From a virus: a stretch of 23,090 bases of DNA. Positions within the stretch are counted from its first letter, which is position 1, and each line of letters begins with the position of its first letter. Of the stretch, positions 1 through 8,252 are shown piece by piece. A program made the translations under genes and the position numbers. The notes under the pieces were generated by a model. That model worked only from the letters and a program-made list of their open reading frames with translations. It had not been told where the DNA came from and did not search any database. The DNA is taken from IMG/VR virus record IMGVR_UViG_3300030090_003009, positions 1 through 23,090 of that record. One strand, written 5' to 3'.

Positions 1-2063
1 GGGTCTATAGTTAAAGTTGGTGCATTTGTTATATTTAAAATACTACCAAGTGTATAAGCTAAATCATTAGTGTTAGATTGTTGGTTGTTAGTCCAATAAG
101 GAAATAAAACAATGGATTGTGCCTCTTCACCTGTTAAAGCTGTTGGGTTAGATGTAAAACCGTATTGAGGTGTTAACAAAGTATCTGTTAAAGGGACATC
201 AAAACCTTCTGTATAATTACCAAAAGCTAATCTATTGTTAGACAAAATAGTTTGTGTTGTAGCAGATCTAGGAACGTTATCAAATAATTTTGTACTTTCT
301 ACGCTATCTACATTAGTGTACATTTTATCATTATAAAAACTAACTGTTTGTGTGGAGTCTTGATCTATCAACCAAGAACCGTAGTCATTTTTTATTTTAG
401 CCATACTTTTAAAGTCACCTCTATTACCTTTTGAAAAATTCCCAAGGTCTTTACATTTTAATACAGCTATTTCTATAAACTCAACAATACCTGAAGAGTT
501 CTTTACAGTTACCTCTATTTTATTGTCTGATGATTGATTGTTTTCCTGAGGTATGTTATTCATACTAACTTGAGAAAGAGCGATGTCACTAATAGGGGAC
601 CATGCACTCACTTCTTTATCGTAAAAATGATATCTATATTTAAACTGCCACATGCTACCGTGTAAGTTATTCTTTTTAAAATTTGGATCGGTTGCGTATG
701 TGTATGTAGGATAATCAAGTGGAGGTCTTTTAATTAACTCCACATATTGCTTTTTATCTGCCGCTGGGTAAGTTGGGCTGTATAGTTGATATGGATAATA
801 ATCACTTAATGAATAACCAGTAACAACACCTTCTTCATTAACTTGATAATCTCCCACTATACCATCAATCAAAGCCATACTAGCTCTAGATTTCACAACA
901 TTAAGTGCATTAGGTTCTCCATACTGTCTTGAAGTCCAATAAAGTATATCTCCTATTTTATCAATATCATTTATTAAAAACTCTTTTCTCCAATTAAATA
1001 CACTTGTTCCTGGATTACCACTATCTCTAAAAATAGTTTGTATAGTATTAGTTTGTAAATCATATCTTAGTATATGATGAAGTCCTGCTCCAGGATCACT
1101 AGCTATCATATAATATATTTGATCGTTTTTAGTGTCTTCATAATAACCTATACAACTATAATTTACAGGTGTTATATCTGGGTGTTGACCTAGGTTTGTT
1201 AAAGCTGTGGCTGCACCTTCCATATAGTTTTTGTTTGCCTGATCTACTATATTCCAACCCATTGAAACTAAACCATTATCAGGTGTGTTCAGCTGTTCAC
1301 TATCTCCATATGGTCCATTTACAATGTTAACATCAGGGCTTCCTTGAGTTAATATATTTATATAAAATTGATTAACAGAAACAGCACTACAATTCCCTTC
1401 AAACAATAAAGCGTAAGCATATATTTGACCAGGAGTGTAGTTAGGATTACTTGTTATAAGGTTAGGGTTGTCAAACCAATCTTCATCATTCCAATATTCT
1501 GAGTTGTTATTTATTACAGTAACTGTTACCCCTGCATTTGAAAACATTGCTCCATAAGTTTCTACAAAAGCTGTTAAGTAAAGTAATTGATTTTCAGCAG
1601 TAGATCCTTCATATTCTATAGGAGCTTGTATTTCTGGAGTATTTATATTTGACAAAGAAGATGTAAGTCCTATATTAAAAGTTGCAGCATAGTAACCCTG
1701 TTGTGTATCTGAAACGTATGATGATATAGGGTTATCTATTAATTGACCATTAAAATATGCTGAAGGGTTTTGTTGTATTACATAATCATATGCCTCTGGC
1801 CAGTTAGAATAATTAGATATATAATTATTAGATGGCATAAAAAGAACTGTTCTTTGTGGTGTACACTTACCAACTAAATTAGGAAACTCATAAGAAACTA
1901 TTTTATTTCCCTTTATATTCTCTATAACACCTTCTGTGTTTGACTCAGAAGATATATTCCTTATATTTAAAGCATAGTGATAATCACCATTCTTCAATAG
2001 TCTAGGATCGGTGTCCTTGTCTAGTCCACCTACAAATACTCTTTTTAATTGTTGACTAGGCAT
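1..2063 (-). CDS. Large tail 'stabilization/muzzle'-type protein, 3' end outside window (partial)
   Basis: The frame is open from the ATG at 2063 to the window edge, 687 codons without a stop, so only the N-terminal part is seen. It starts MPSQQLKRVFVGGLDKDTDP and continues with a pattern (LLKNGDYHYALNIRN, then a run ending in GVIENIKGN) that I recall from the N-termini of large crAss-like 'stabilization' or muzzle proteins, which close the tail tip. The rest is rich in Asn, Tyr, Ser and aromatic beta-strand sequence, with no signal peptide or membrane segment. Four bases separate it from the preceding 256-aa connector gene, consistent with one transcript. The assignment rests on the N-terminal signature, size and position after connector genes. 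A generic tail or receptor-binding protein is the alternative. Confidence 0.62.
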   Translation of the reverse strand, partial: MPSQQLKRVFVGGLDKDTDPRLLKNGDYHYALNIRNISSESNTEGVIENIKGNKIVSYEFPNLVGKCTPQRTVLFMPSNNYISNYSNWPEAYDYVIQQNPSAYFNGQLIDNPISSYVSDTQQGYYAATFNIGLTSSLSNINTPEIQAPIEYEGSTAENQLLYLTAFVETYGAMFSNAGVTVTVINNNSEYWNDEDWFDNPNLITSNPNYTPGQIYAYALLFEGNCSAVSVNQFYINILTQGSPDVNIVNGPYGDSEQLNTPDNGLVSMGWNIVDQANKNYMEGAATALTNLGQHPDITPVNYSCIGYYEDTKNDQIYYMIASDPGAGLHHILRYDLQTNTIQTIFRDSGNPGTSVFNWRKEFLINDIDKIGDILYWTSRQYGEPNALNVVKSRASMALIDGIVGDYQVNEEGVVTGYSLSDYYPYQLYSPTYPAADKKQYVELIKRPPLDYPTYTYATDPNFKKNNLHGSMWQFKYRYHFYDKEVSAWSPISDIALSQVSMNNIPQENNQSSDNKIEVTVKNSSGIVEFIEIAVLKCKDLGNFSKGNRGDFKSMAKIKNDYGSWLIDQDSTQTVSFYNDKMYTNVDSVESTKLFDNVPRSATTQTILSNNRLAFGNYTEGFDVPLTDTLLTPQYGFTSNPTALTGEEAQSIVLFPYWTNNQQSNTNDLAYTLGSILNITNAPTLTID

Positions 2064-2067
2064 TTAT

Positions 2068-2838
2068 CTAAAGTTTTGGAGCCTGCTTAAATGCTTTTCT
2101 TGTAGTCTGTAAAGCCTCTTCTTTATTAAACGACTGCATTCTAGCTCTAGCAAGTCTCTTTTGATTATAAAATTCTTTTTTAGCAACCATCTTCTCATTC
2201 ATATTGATTGCTCTTTTTCTATATATAGACTTCCAATATATATAAGCTTTTAAAGCTTCTTCAGCAAAAGCGTGTATTTTTATTTCATCTCCAGAAAGGC
2301 CCGTAGATCCATCTGAAATATATTCTAATATTATAGATCCTGTTGTGTTTGAAAACTCAATAGTGCCTTCTTGTAAATTTTCTCTATAATAACCATTTGC
2401 ATTATTACCACCTCCTTCTCCAAACCTACCATGTATACCATCTCCAGGAATATTATCTGTAAATATAGGTGGATCAGTTTCGTTATCATCAATAGTTGAT
2501 TTAGATCCGTGAACAAAATTTATTTTAGTTCTTTGGCCTAAATAATTCATCTCTCCAGATCCATCCACAACACCTATCTTTACATAAGAAACATAATCAA
2601 GGGGTAGTCTAACTGTATTTTTATGATCTAAAGATAACTCTATTGTTTTTATTTGTCTTACAGTATCAAAACTTAATTCTTTTAATCCACTTAAAGCCAT
2701 CTTAAAATATCTTAAATAATCATGCTCGCTAGATTTTCCTTCTTCAACAATAAGATCCTGTATAACATCTTCAATAGACACAAACTGTGCTGAATCCATG
2801 TTATTATTTTGTTCGTACCAATTTTGATTAAAAGTCAT
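2068..2838 (-). CDS. Head-tail connector / ring-type virion protein (256 aa)
   Basis: This protein probably forms one of the rings between portal and tail. Residues about 15-60 form an alpha-helical stretch (SIEDVIQDLIVEEGKSSEHD, then YFKMALSGLKELSFDT). A short beta segment follows (TIELSLDHKNTVRLPLDYVSY), resembling the N-terminal layout of crAss-like ring proteins and tail-tubular-A-like adaptors: helix bundle, then a strand with 'LPxDYxxYxKIGV'. A Gly/Asn/Asp-rich loop (about 115-150) precedes a second strand region (IEFSNTTGSIILEYISDG) and a basic helical C-terminus. It sits 7 bases after the 516-aa gene and directly before the muzzle-like gene, so the connector role also follows from order. 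It has no enzymatic motif. The exact ring number cannot be assigned by eye. Confidence 0.55.
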   Translation of the reverse strand: MTFNQNWYEQNNNMDSAQFVSIEDVIQDLIVEEGKSSEHDYLRYFKMALSGLKELSFDTVRQIKTIELSLDHKNTVRLPLDYVSYVKIGVVDGSGEMNYLGQRTKINFVHGSKSTIDDNETDPPIFTDNIPGDGIHGRFGEGGGNNANGYYRENLQEGTIEFSNTTGSIILEYISDGSTGLSGDEIKIHAFAEEALKAYIYWKSIYRKRAINMNEKMVAKKEFYNQKRLARARMQSFNKEEALQTTRKAFKQAPKL

Positions 2839-2845
2839 TTTTTAT

Positions 2846-4396
2846 TTATTTAAGGTTATCATTAGTCATATCTTCTCTAGCTTGCCTCATAACACCAAAT
2901 ATTTGAACAAGATTTTTTATGATTATAGACTCAAAATCAGTAGGTATTGGATAAGGGTCTGTGTCACTCATAGAAGCGGATGAAGCTATATATTTAACAC
3001 TAATAAATTGAGTGTCTTCAATGTTATACTTTCCGTATAAATATATATAACGACCCTCTATATAATAATAATCTCTACCACTCATTTTAACCGCTTTGTT
3101 ATACAAAGTGTTATACACGCCACTACTAGGCATTCTTGTGAAAACAATAGGTTTTCTAAATCTACCTGGATAATATCCAGGAATCTCTAACAGACCATAT
3201 GCAGCAGGAGCTCCCTGAAATAGTTCTGTAACATAAGTTCCAGTTACTAACTGTGCATTAACAACGCCAGGGCTGTAGATATCAATAGAAAATCCACCTT
3301 TAGGCTCTATCTCTTCTATAAATATTGGAGACCCTACAGAAAATCCACCAAACCCATCTGTACCAAGATAATCGCCCGTTCCAGTAAATCCTGTAGAAAC
3401 CAATACATTTTGTTCTTTAGCTATTCTATCTGCGTTCTTTAATACAAAAGCTTTTGCTATATACTGCTGTGCTAATTCAATAGTCATATTACCCCCTCCT
3501 ATAGATCCTAAAACATCCCCCCAATCTTCGTTAGAAAAATCTACTGTGTATGGGGTGTTATTTATTATAATCTCTAAAGAAGTGTCAGATATTTGATCTT
3601 GGGATAAACTATCTGCGTCAACCACTGTGTAAGCAAAACCATGGCTGCCACCAGACTCCGCTGAATTAATTGTTAAGTTTGAAATTTTAAAATTATAAAG
3701 ACCCGTTAAAGTTATGCTAGCTGTAGTACCTGATGTGCTAGTTGTGTTGTATGATAATTTAAAGTCTTTTAAAAAATTTTTAAAATCATCACTAGAGGAT
3801 ATAGCTTGTGTTAATCCTTGCCAACTGTATATTGTATTTTTAAATTTTTTTGTATTAACATTAAAACTAATGTTATGTTCTTTTGGCCCATTATAAGTAT
3901 CTCCTGTATTTATCTTGAATGATATAATATAATTATCATCCATTTTTAAAGGTCCATTTGTAAGGGTTATAAAATTAATATCAGAACTTGAGGTTGAATT
4001 TAGTGGGGTTGTTACCGTAACACCTAAAACTTTTCTTTGTTTTATAGCCCCATCACCATCTATAATAGAAGAAACTCTTTGAACAGCCATGTCTTTAGGT
4101 AATGAAATTATATCAGGTAATTGAGCGAACAACAAACCCCTTCTTTCTCTAGTGTTACTTTTCATTACAGTTAATACTCCAGATGATAAGAATTGACCCA
4201 AAACCTCTAATTCATTTTTTGAGGTAGCTGTTCCCTTTGTATACATAGAGTCCATTATTTGAGCCTTTATTAATGCGTCTCTTTCTTGATCAACTAAAGG
4301 CATAACATCTCTTAGCTCTATTCTAGAGTCTTCATTAAGGTCTCCCCCATTAATGATTCTTAAAACTTGTTCTGCTATACTTTGTCTTGTTGCCAT
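2846..4396 (-). CDS. Connector-like virion structural protein with beta-rich insert (516 aa)
   Basis: Probable structural protein of the neck or tail. The helical N-terminus (about 1-95: RQSIAEQVLRIINGG, then a run with VMPLVDQERDALIKAQ) and the C-terminus (about 390-516, with RMPSSGVYNTLYNKAVKMSG, YYYIEGRYIYLYGKY and a helix containing DFESIIIKNLVQIFGVMRQA) look like one adaptor-type fold. They are separated by a long Ser/Thr/Asn-rich beta stretch at about 125-300, with repeated short strands such as ASITLTGLYNFKISNLTINS. That insert looks like an Ig-like or similar decorative domain in a connector protein. It lies 3 bases after the 269-aa gene in the same operon. I know no enzymatic function for it. 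A second ring protein is the best guess from position and the helix-strand pattern. Confidence 0.45.
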   Translation of the reverse strand: MATRQSIAEQVLRIINGGDLNEDSRIELRDVMPLVDQERDALIKAQIMDSMYTKGTATSKNELEVLGQFLSSGVLTVMKSNTRERRGLLFAQLPDIISLPKDMAVQRVSSIIDGDGAIKQRKVLGVTVTTPLNSTSSSDINFITLTNGPLKMDDNYIISFKINTGDTYNGPKEHNISFNVNTKKFKNTIYSWQGLTQAISSSDDFKNFLKDFKLSYNTTSTSGTTASITLTGLYNFKISNLTINSAESGGSHGFAYTVVDADSLSQDQISDTSLEIIINNTPYTVDFSNEDWGDVLGSIGGGNMTIELAQQYIAKAFVLKNADRIAKEQNVLVSTGFTGTGDYLGTDGFGGFSVGSPIFIEEIEPKGGFSIDIYSPGVVNAQLVTGTYVTELFQGAPAAYGLLEIPGYYPGRFRKPIVFTRMPSSGVYNTLYNKAVKMSGRDYYYIEGRYIYLYGKYNIEDTQFISVKYIASSASMSDTDPYPIPTDFESIIIKNLVQIFGVMRQAREDMTNDNLK

Positions 4397-4399
4397 TTA

Positions 4400-5209
4400 C
4401 TATTGTTTTTGATCTTTCATTTTTCTTTCCGCATAACCTAGAGGCTCCCCATCTCTGAGTGATATACCTATATAAGAAAGCATTCTTTGAGCTATTTCAC
4501 TATGTGTTTTTTCTGGTAATTCTAGTTCAACTGTATTTGGACTCGATGGATTGAATACATACATATCATTAACCATAGTATATCCCCAATGAGGGCTTTT
4601 TGGCTTTCTAACGTATTCTAAAAATATCCCTCTTGATTCAGGCTCTGAATTAGTAGAGTTCCATGTTTCAGTAAGATCTACAGTTGGATTGGTATAAACC
4701 TCAAATCCCTCATCAATCATTACAGACACCATATTATCACTATTTATAGGAACAATAACACTTGATCTTCTTTTTGAAAATTGATCTAAAGTTAATAGTT
4801 TAATACCTCTCTTTACAGTAATAAAAACTCCATTTTCATTAAGTTGTTTAAACGATCTAAACATAGATAAAAAATGTAAATAATCATCAGGATAACTAAA
4901 GGCTCCATTTTTATTTGGATCAAATGGTGGGTATGGATTAGGATCTGGTTCAGAACCTGATGGTATTTCTATATTATTAAACACCAACAACTTTCTCTCT
5001 ACTACCGTTCTTATATCATCCAGTACAGAATGACTTAATTCTAAAACCTCAGAAGGTTTATCCTTTCCCTTGTATCTAGCAACTCTATCGTGTATTAAAT
5101 CAATTTGAGCTCTTTCAGCTAGCATATTAAACTCAGAAGGCTTTATAAACCCTCTTTGCTCTTTATTTGCTATAAATTGTATAAACTTATATAACTCATC
5201 AATCGTCAT
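4400..5209 (-). CDS. Connector/adaptor-type virion protein (269 aa)
   Basis: First gene of the promoter-led tail-connector operon. It begins with a helical region (TIDELYKFIQFIANKEQRGF, followed by KPSEFNMLAERAQIDLIHD). The middle has a Pro/Asn-rich loop (about 82-100), and the second half is beta-rich with the strand pair ELTxxWNS / GIFLEYVRKPKSPHWGYT. It ends with a helix (EIAQRMLSYIGISL) and a charged tail. Similar small proteins sit in the structural modules of Bacteroidota podoviruses, where they are annotated only as virion structural. The start at 5209 is supported by the TATATTTG box 17 bases upstream (5226-5233) and by a terminator that isolates it from the gene before. Head completion or neck protein is an inference. 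Confidence 0.5.
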   Translation of the reverse strand: MTIDELYKFIQFIANKEQRGFIKPSEFNMLAERAQIDLIHDRVARYKGKDKPSEVLELSHSVLDDIRTVVERKLLVFNNIEIPSGSEPDPNPYPPFDPNKNGAFSYPDDYLHFLSMFRSFKQLNENGVFITVKRGIKLLTLDQFSKRRSSVIVPINSDNMVSVMIDEGFEVYTNPTVDLTETWNSTNSEPESRGIFLEYVRKPKSPHWGYTMVNDMYVFNPSSPNTVELELPEKTHSEIAQRMLSYIGISLRDGEPLGYAERKMKDQKQ

Positions 5210-5225
5210 ATCTAAACATTTTCAA

Positions 5226-5233
5226 CAAATATA
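5226..5233 (-). promoter_or_regulatory. Bacteroidota-type -7 promoter box (TATATTTG) for connector/tail operon
   Basis: The plus strand reads CAAATATA, so the minus strand has TATATTTG, matching the Bacteroidota sigma-A -7 consensus TAnnTTTG. It lies 17 bases before the ATG at 5209 and immediately after the T-run of the terminator at 5236-5267, where a fresh transcription unit would begin. No TTTG is seen at the usual upstream spacing. It is a prediction from sequence match and position. Confidence 0.6.
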
Positions 5234-5235
5234 GC

Positions 5236-5267
5236 AAAAAAAAAGGAGGTAACAAATTTGTACCTCC
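5236..5267 (-). terminator. Rho-independent terminator after the 300-aa gene
   Basis: On the minus strand a 7-bp perfect stem (GGAGGTA / TACCTCC; plus-strand arms 5245-5251 and 5261-5267) encloses a 9-base loop and is followed by nine T residues (A-run 5236-5244 on the plus strand). It lies 24 bases past the stop codon of the 300-aa gene (5291). The orientation fits ending the head-gene transcript and not the plus strand, where no gene exists. Confidence 0.8.
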
Positions 5268-5290
5268 CTTATTGTTAATGTTAATTAATG

Positions 5291-6193
5291 TTAATTGAAC
5301 TTTGATAAGTGTATCTTTATTTGATCCATAATAGAACTACCAGAATCAGTCATGCATTTATCAGCTAAAAAGTCCACTGGCTTAACTCCCAATGGTACAT
5401 TTGTTATTACAGGTCTTTTATTTCCTTGGACCCACATAACTTTTTGAGAATCCCAATCTATAATATTATGATCTTTAGCTCTAATTAAGGTTTGTTTAAT
5501 TTCCATCTTAGGATCATCAAGTCCTGTTATAAATTTTTCAGGATCCTTTTCAGCTAAAACTTTCATATCATATCTAATTTCATCTGTAGACTTATCAACC
5601 TTTACTCCTAAAACCTGAGCGTAACCTATTAATTTATCTAGAGGAAGTTCAAAAACTAACTTTAAAGCATCCATAGACCTAACACTTTTTTCTAACTTTT
5701 CTTGAGCTTGTTTAGCGTAGTCCATAAGTTTAAATGTTGCAGCTGTTGTATTCACCCTATTAGGATTACTAGCATTAGCATTACACATATCCAAAAACTT
5801 TTTTAAAGTAGGATTTGTATAATCAACTCTTAAGAATCCATTACTAAATGTAATAGGTGATTTTATTTTTGCATCTTCTTTTTGTTCATCTTCAAATATA
5901 GATGATTCTCCAGGTATATATCTTATTTTTCTATTTATACCCTTTTCTGCATCAAATATAATATCTTCGGCTTTTAACATATAAACAATAGGAAACTTAA
6001 GGTGACCTTTACGATCTCTTCTTTCTTTTGTTAATCTATAAGTAGTAGCTTCTCTAGAGTTTTTTTTAAAACCTCGATTAAGGTTTTTTATTCCGTGAGT
6101 GTTTGTTTTTTTAACTGGCTTTTCTGCCACTGGAGTCTCAACAGTTGTAGCAACCATTGGTTCCTTTGCTTTTGTAGTTTTTTTTGTAGTCAT
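5291..6193 (-). CDS. Unrecognised late protein downstream of the capsid genes (300 aa)
   Basis: I do not recognise the family. The first 45 residues are low-complexity and rich in Lys, Thr and Pro (MTTKKTTKAKEPMVA, then VAEKPVKK), ending in a basic patch; this looks like a disordered tail. The remainder (about 50-300) is a mixed charged globular sequence: a beta stretch around 60-115 (LKFPIVYMLKAEDIIFDAEK), then helices (KLMDYAKQAQEKLEKSVRSM; KLIGYAQVLGVKVDK). It is the last gene before the strong terminator and follows the 144-aa protein, so it is probably made with capsid protein and could be a virion, internal-head or assembly protein. No nucleic-acid enzyme motif is visible. The ATG at 6193 follows an AAATT-repeat leader like those before other genes here. 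Confidence 0.5.
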   Translation of the reverse strand: MTTKKTTKAKEPMVATTVETPVAEKPVKKTNTHGIKNLNRGFKKNSREATTYRLTKERRDRKGHLKFPIVYMLKAEDIIFDAEKGINRKIRYIPGESSIFEDEQKEDAKIKSPITFSNGFLRVDYTNPTLKKFLDMCNANASNPNRVNTTAATFKLMDYAKQAQEKLEKSVRSMDALKLVFELPLDKLIGYAQVLGVKVDKSTDEIRYDMKVLAEKDPEKFITGLDDPKMEIKQTLIRAKDHNIIDWDSQKVMWVQGNKRPVITNVPLGVKPVDFLADKCMTDSGSSIMDQIKIHLSKFN

Positions 6194-6232
6194 TGTATTA
6201 AAAATTAAATTAAATTAAAATTAAAACATCTT

Positions 6233-6255
6233 GGAGGAGGAGAAACTCCCCCTCC
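6233..6255 (-). terminator. Hairpin between 144-aa and 300-aa genes, possible attenuator
   Basis: On the minus strand GGAGGGGGAG pairs with CTCCTCCTCC (10 bp with one G-T wobble) around a TTT loop. It sits 53 bases after the stop of the 144-aa gene. The bases after it (AAGATGTTTTAATTTT) have only a poor T-tract, so it may be a leaky terminator or an RNA-end stabiliser that lets capsid mRNA exceed that of the downstream gene. Confidence 0.45.
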
Positions 6256-6308
6256 TTAATGTGTTCTTTATCCTGCCTATATATCATTTCAAGACAGTCT
6301 ATTAATTG

Positions 6309-6743
6309 TTACGAGTCAGAAGCAACTGTAATAGACGTAGTGTGTCGTCTAACCTGAAGTCCAGTAACATTTTCGATAGGGTAAACACTGTTTACAGCAT
6401 CGAATTTTAAAACTGGTCCAGCAGAAACTGAGTTCATAGCAACCCAAAGGTCTTCCATAACCGCAGCTTCCTTTCCAGAAGTACAAGTGATTCTAACAAA
6501 TGCTTGCTCCATTGATTCTATCACAGAACCACCTACAGCTACACCATCCTCATGCTTAGTTCCATTTTTAAAATAAACGTAAACTAATCCACTGCCATTA
6601 TTTTCAGCAGCCATAGAAGTGATATTTTTAGCAGGAAAAGCTGCTAAATCTAAATCAGCTCCATTATCTGCATTAGCAACAGAGTTTGCGTCCACCGTAG
6701 AAACGTGAAACATTAATAATTTGTCTCCAAAAATTTGTGCCAT
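6309..6743 (-). CDS. Small virion protein next to the capsid gene, decoration candidate (144 aa)
   Basis: A compact, beta-rich protein with many Ala, Val, Gly and Ser residues: short strands (FGDKLLMFHVSTV, GSGLVYVYFKNGTK, AFVRITCTSGKE, GLQVRRHTTSITVASDS) separated by turns. It has no signal peptide, membrane segment or enzymatic motif. The gene starts 27 bases after the capsid-protein stop, and a hairpin follows it, so it is likely expressed at high level with the capsid protein. That location, size and fold type suit a head decoration or cement protein. A head-completion protein is equally possible. The role is inferred from context only. Confidence 0.45.
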   Translation of the reverse strand: MAQIFGDKLLMFHVSTVDANSVANADNGADLDLAAFPAKNITSMAAENNGSGLVYVYFKNGTKHEDGVAVGGSVIESMEQAFVRITCTSGKEAAVMEDLWVAMNSVSAGPVLKFDAVNSVYPIENVTGLQVRRHTTSITVASDS

Positions 6744-6770
6744 TTTATATAAATTTTATAAGGTTAATAA

Positions 6771-8222
6771 TTAAGATTTCTTGATTAACATGTATCTGTT
6801 AGCCGCAAATCCTTCAAAACCTCTTTCACATCTGTAGTGCGATTGTAGCACGTCAGTAGTGTTAGTTTTGTTTTGTAGAACAGCAGAACCAGTTAACCAG
6901 TGCTCCATATCTCTAGAATAACCATTAGCAGCTTTATATCGTATTCTTAACGATGGAATACTTTCACCAGACTTAGCGTCTTTTTGTGTGTCCATAGGAA
7001 TACAAACACCATATCCATTGTAGTTGAATCCAGAAGCTCCTAATAATCTAGGGTGGTTAAATAAATCATAAGTTTTCTTATGAAATGTATATCCTCCTCT
7101 AGTAAATGAGTTGAAACCTAAGTTTAACGCCATGTTTTTATTATTTTGGAAAGCACCATAGTTAGCACCACCAGCAGCATAAGCTCCTTGAGCAGCTAAT
7201 AAGTCATCAATATCTAAAGATAGATTGATACCTGAATACATAGCGTATTCTTTAGCACCTCTATATTTATCTAATGATTTGATCATAGCGTCAAAGTCTG
7301 CCATTGTGATAGAAGCAGAACCTAAGTCCATAGACTGTCCGTTAGACTCTATCCAAGGAAGTAAACCTTGAGTTCCTCTAAGTGTTGCGTTACTTTGTGC
7401 AGTACCACTTTTGAAAGTTGTATTAACACCCTCTAAAGTAGTATTGTCAATATCCTCACCTAACATCATCATGATCTCAGAATAATCTAAGAATCTCTTA
7501 TATGTATCAGCTTCACCTTTTAAGTACCATACAAAACCTGAGCCCATTTTTTCATTGTCAACTTTTACATATACAATGTTTGTAGCCTCAGAACCTGTTA
7601 CCTCAAAAGATTCTTTTAAAATCATACACTTATTAGAGTATTCGTGAATTAATGGAGATAAGCCATCTGGTTGTATACCACCTTCTGGGTGAGCATTACC
7701 AATAATTGCAAATTCATAATCCACTCCTGTTGATTTAGATCCAGCACCACCAGAAGCTATTGAATACATTGTTACTGTATAAGTAGAGTCTGAAGGCATT
7801 GAAGTTGCTGTTACATAAAACATATCACCATCTTTATCTCTTAAGATGTCACCAGGTCTAACTGGAGTGTACTCATCTGATCCAATAAAGTTTGAGGAAT
7901 AACCTCCTGATGCTTGAAGAGCCATTGTTATTGAGGCTGTTCCTGGAGAAGCTCCAGGGAATCGACCCGTTACACTATTGTGAACAAAAGTTTCTTCGTA
8001 GTGCTCAAACGTAGTGTTTGAAGAAGGAGCCTTTGATCCCATTAGCTCCATAAGTCCCGTAATACCTTGCTCGCCATAACGCTTAACAAGTTTTTCAGAG
8101 ACATCTCTTTGTCTGAATTGACCTGAAGTAGCTGTTAAAGCACTTACATAGTTCTCATTAGTTGCAATTTGAACTGCTGAAGGCTTTATTAACATACTAG
8201 CAGGTATATTTACTGTTGCCAT
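6771..8222 (-). CDS. Major capsid protein (probable HK97 fold, 483 aa)
   Basis: This protein should form the icosahedral shell. The position is decisive: it follows TerL, portal and an acidic scaffold-like protein and precedes small structural genes. The sequence agrees. An N-terminal arm leads to KRYGEQGITGLMELMGSKAP near residues 48-66 and a strand-rich EHYEETFVH segment, a pattern I recall from crAss-like capsid proteins. A long mixed alpha/beta body follows (for example a helix near ITMADFDAMIKSLDKYRG and a strand near GYTFHKKTYDLF), with no enzymatic motif. The length is near that of crAss-like capsid proteins (about 490). Codon use appears more regular and less A/T-biased than in neighbours, as expected for an abundant protein (impression only). 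The ATG at 8222 is preceded by an A/T-only leader. Confidence 0.8.
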   Translation of the reverse strand: MATVNIPASMLIKPSAVQIATNENYVSALTATSGQFRQRDVSEKLVKRYGEQGITGLMELMGSKAPSSNTTFEHYEETFVHNSVTGRFPGASPGTASITMALQASGGYSSNFIGSDEYTPVRPGDILRDKDGDMFYVTATSMPSDSTYTVTMYSIASGGAGSKSTGVDYEFAIIGNAHPEGGIQPDGLSPLIHEYSNKCMILKESFEVTGSEATNIVYVKVDNEKMGSGFVWYLKGEADTYKRFLDYSEIMMMLGEDIDNTTLEGVNTTFKSGTAQSNATLRGTQGLLPWIESNGQSMDLGSASITMADFDAMIKSLDKYRGAKEYAMYSGINLSLDIDDLLAAQGAYAAGGANYGAFQNNKNMALNLGFNSFTRGGYTFHKKTYDLFNHPRLLGASGFNYNGYGVCIPMDTQKDAKSGESIPSLRIRYKAANGYSRDMEHWLTGSAVLQNKTNTTDVLQSHYRCERGFEGFAANRYMLIKKS

Positions 8223-8252
8223 TTTTTAAAAATTTTAAATTAATATTTGTTA

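Noticed and set aside
6233-6255. GGAGGAGGAG as a Shine-Dalgarno on the plus strand
   Set aside because: No plus-strand gene follows; the sequence is one arm of a hairpin.
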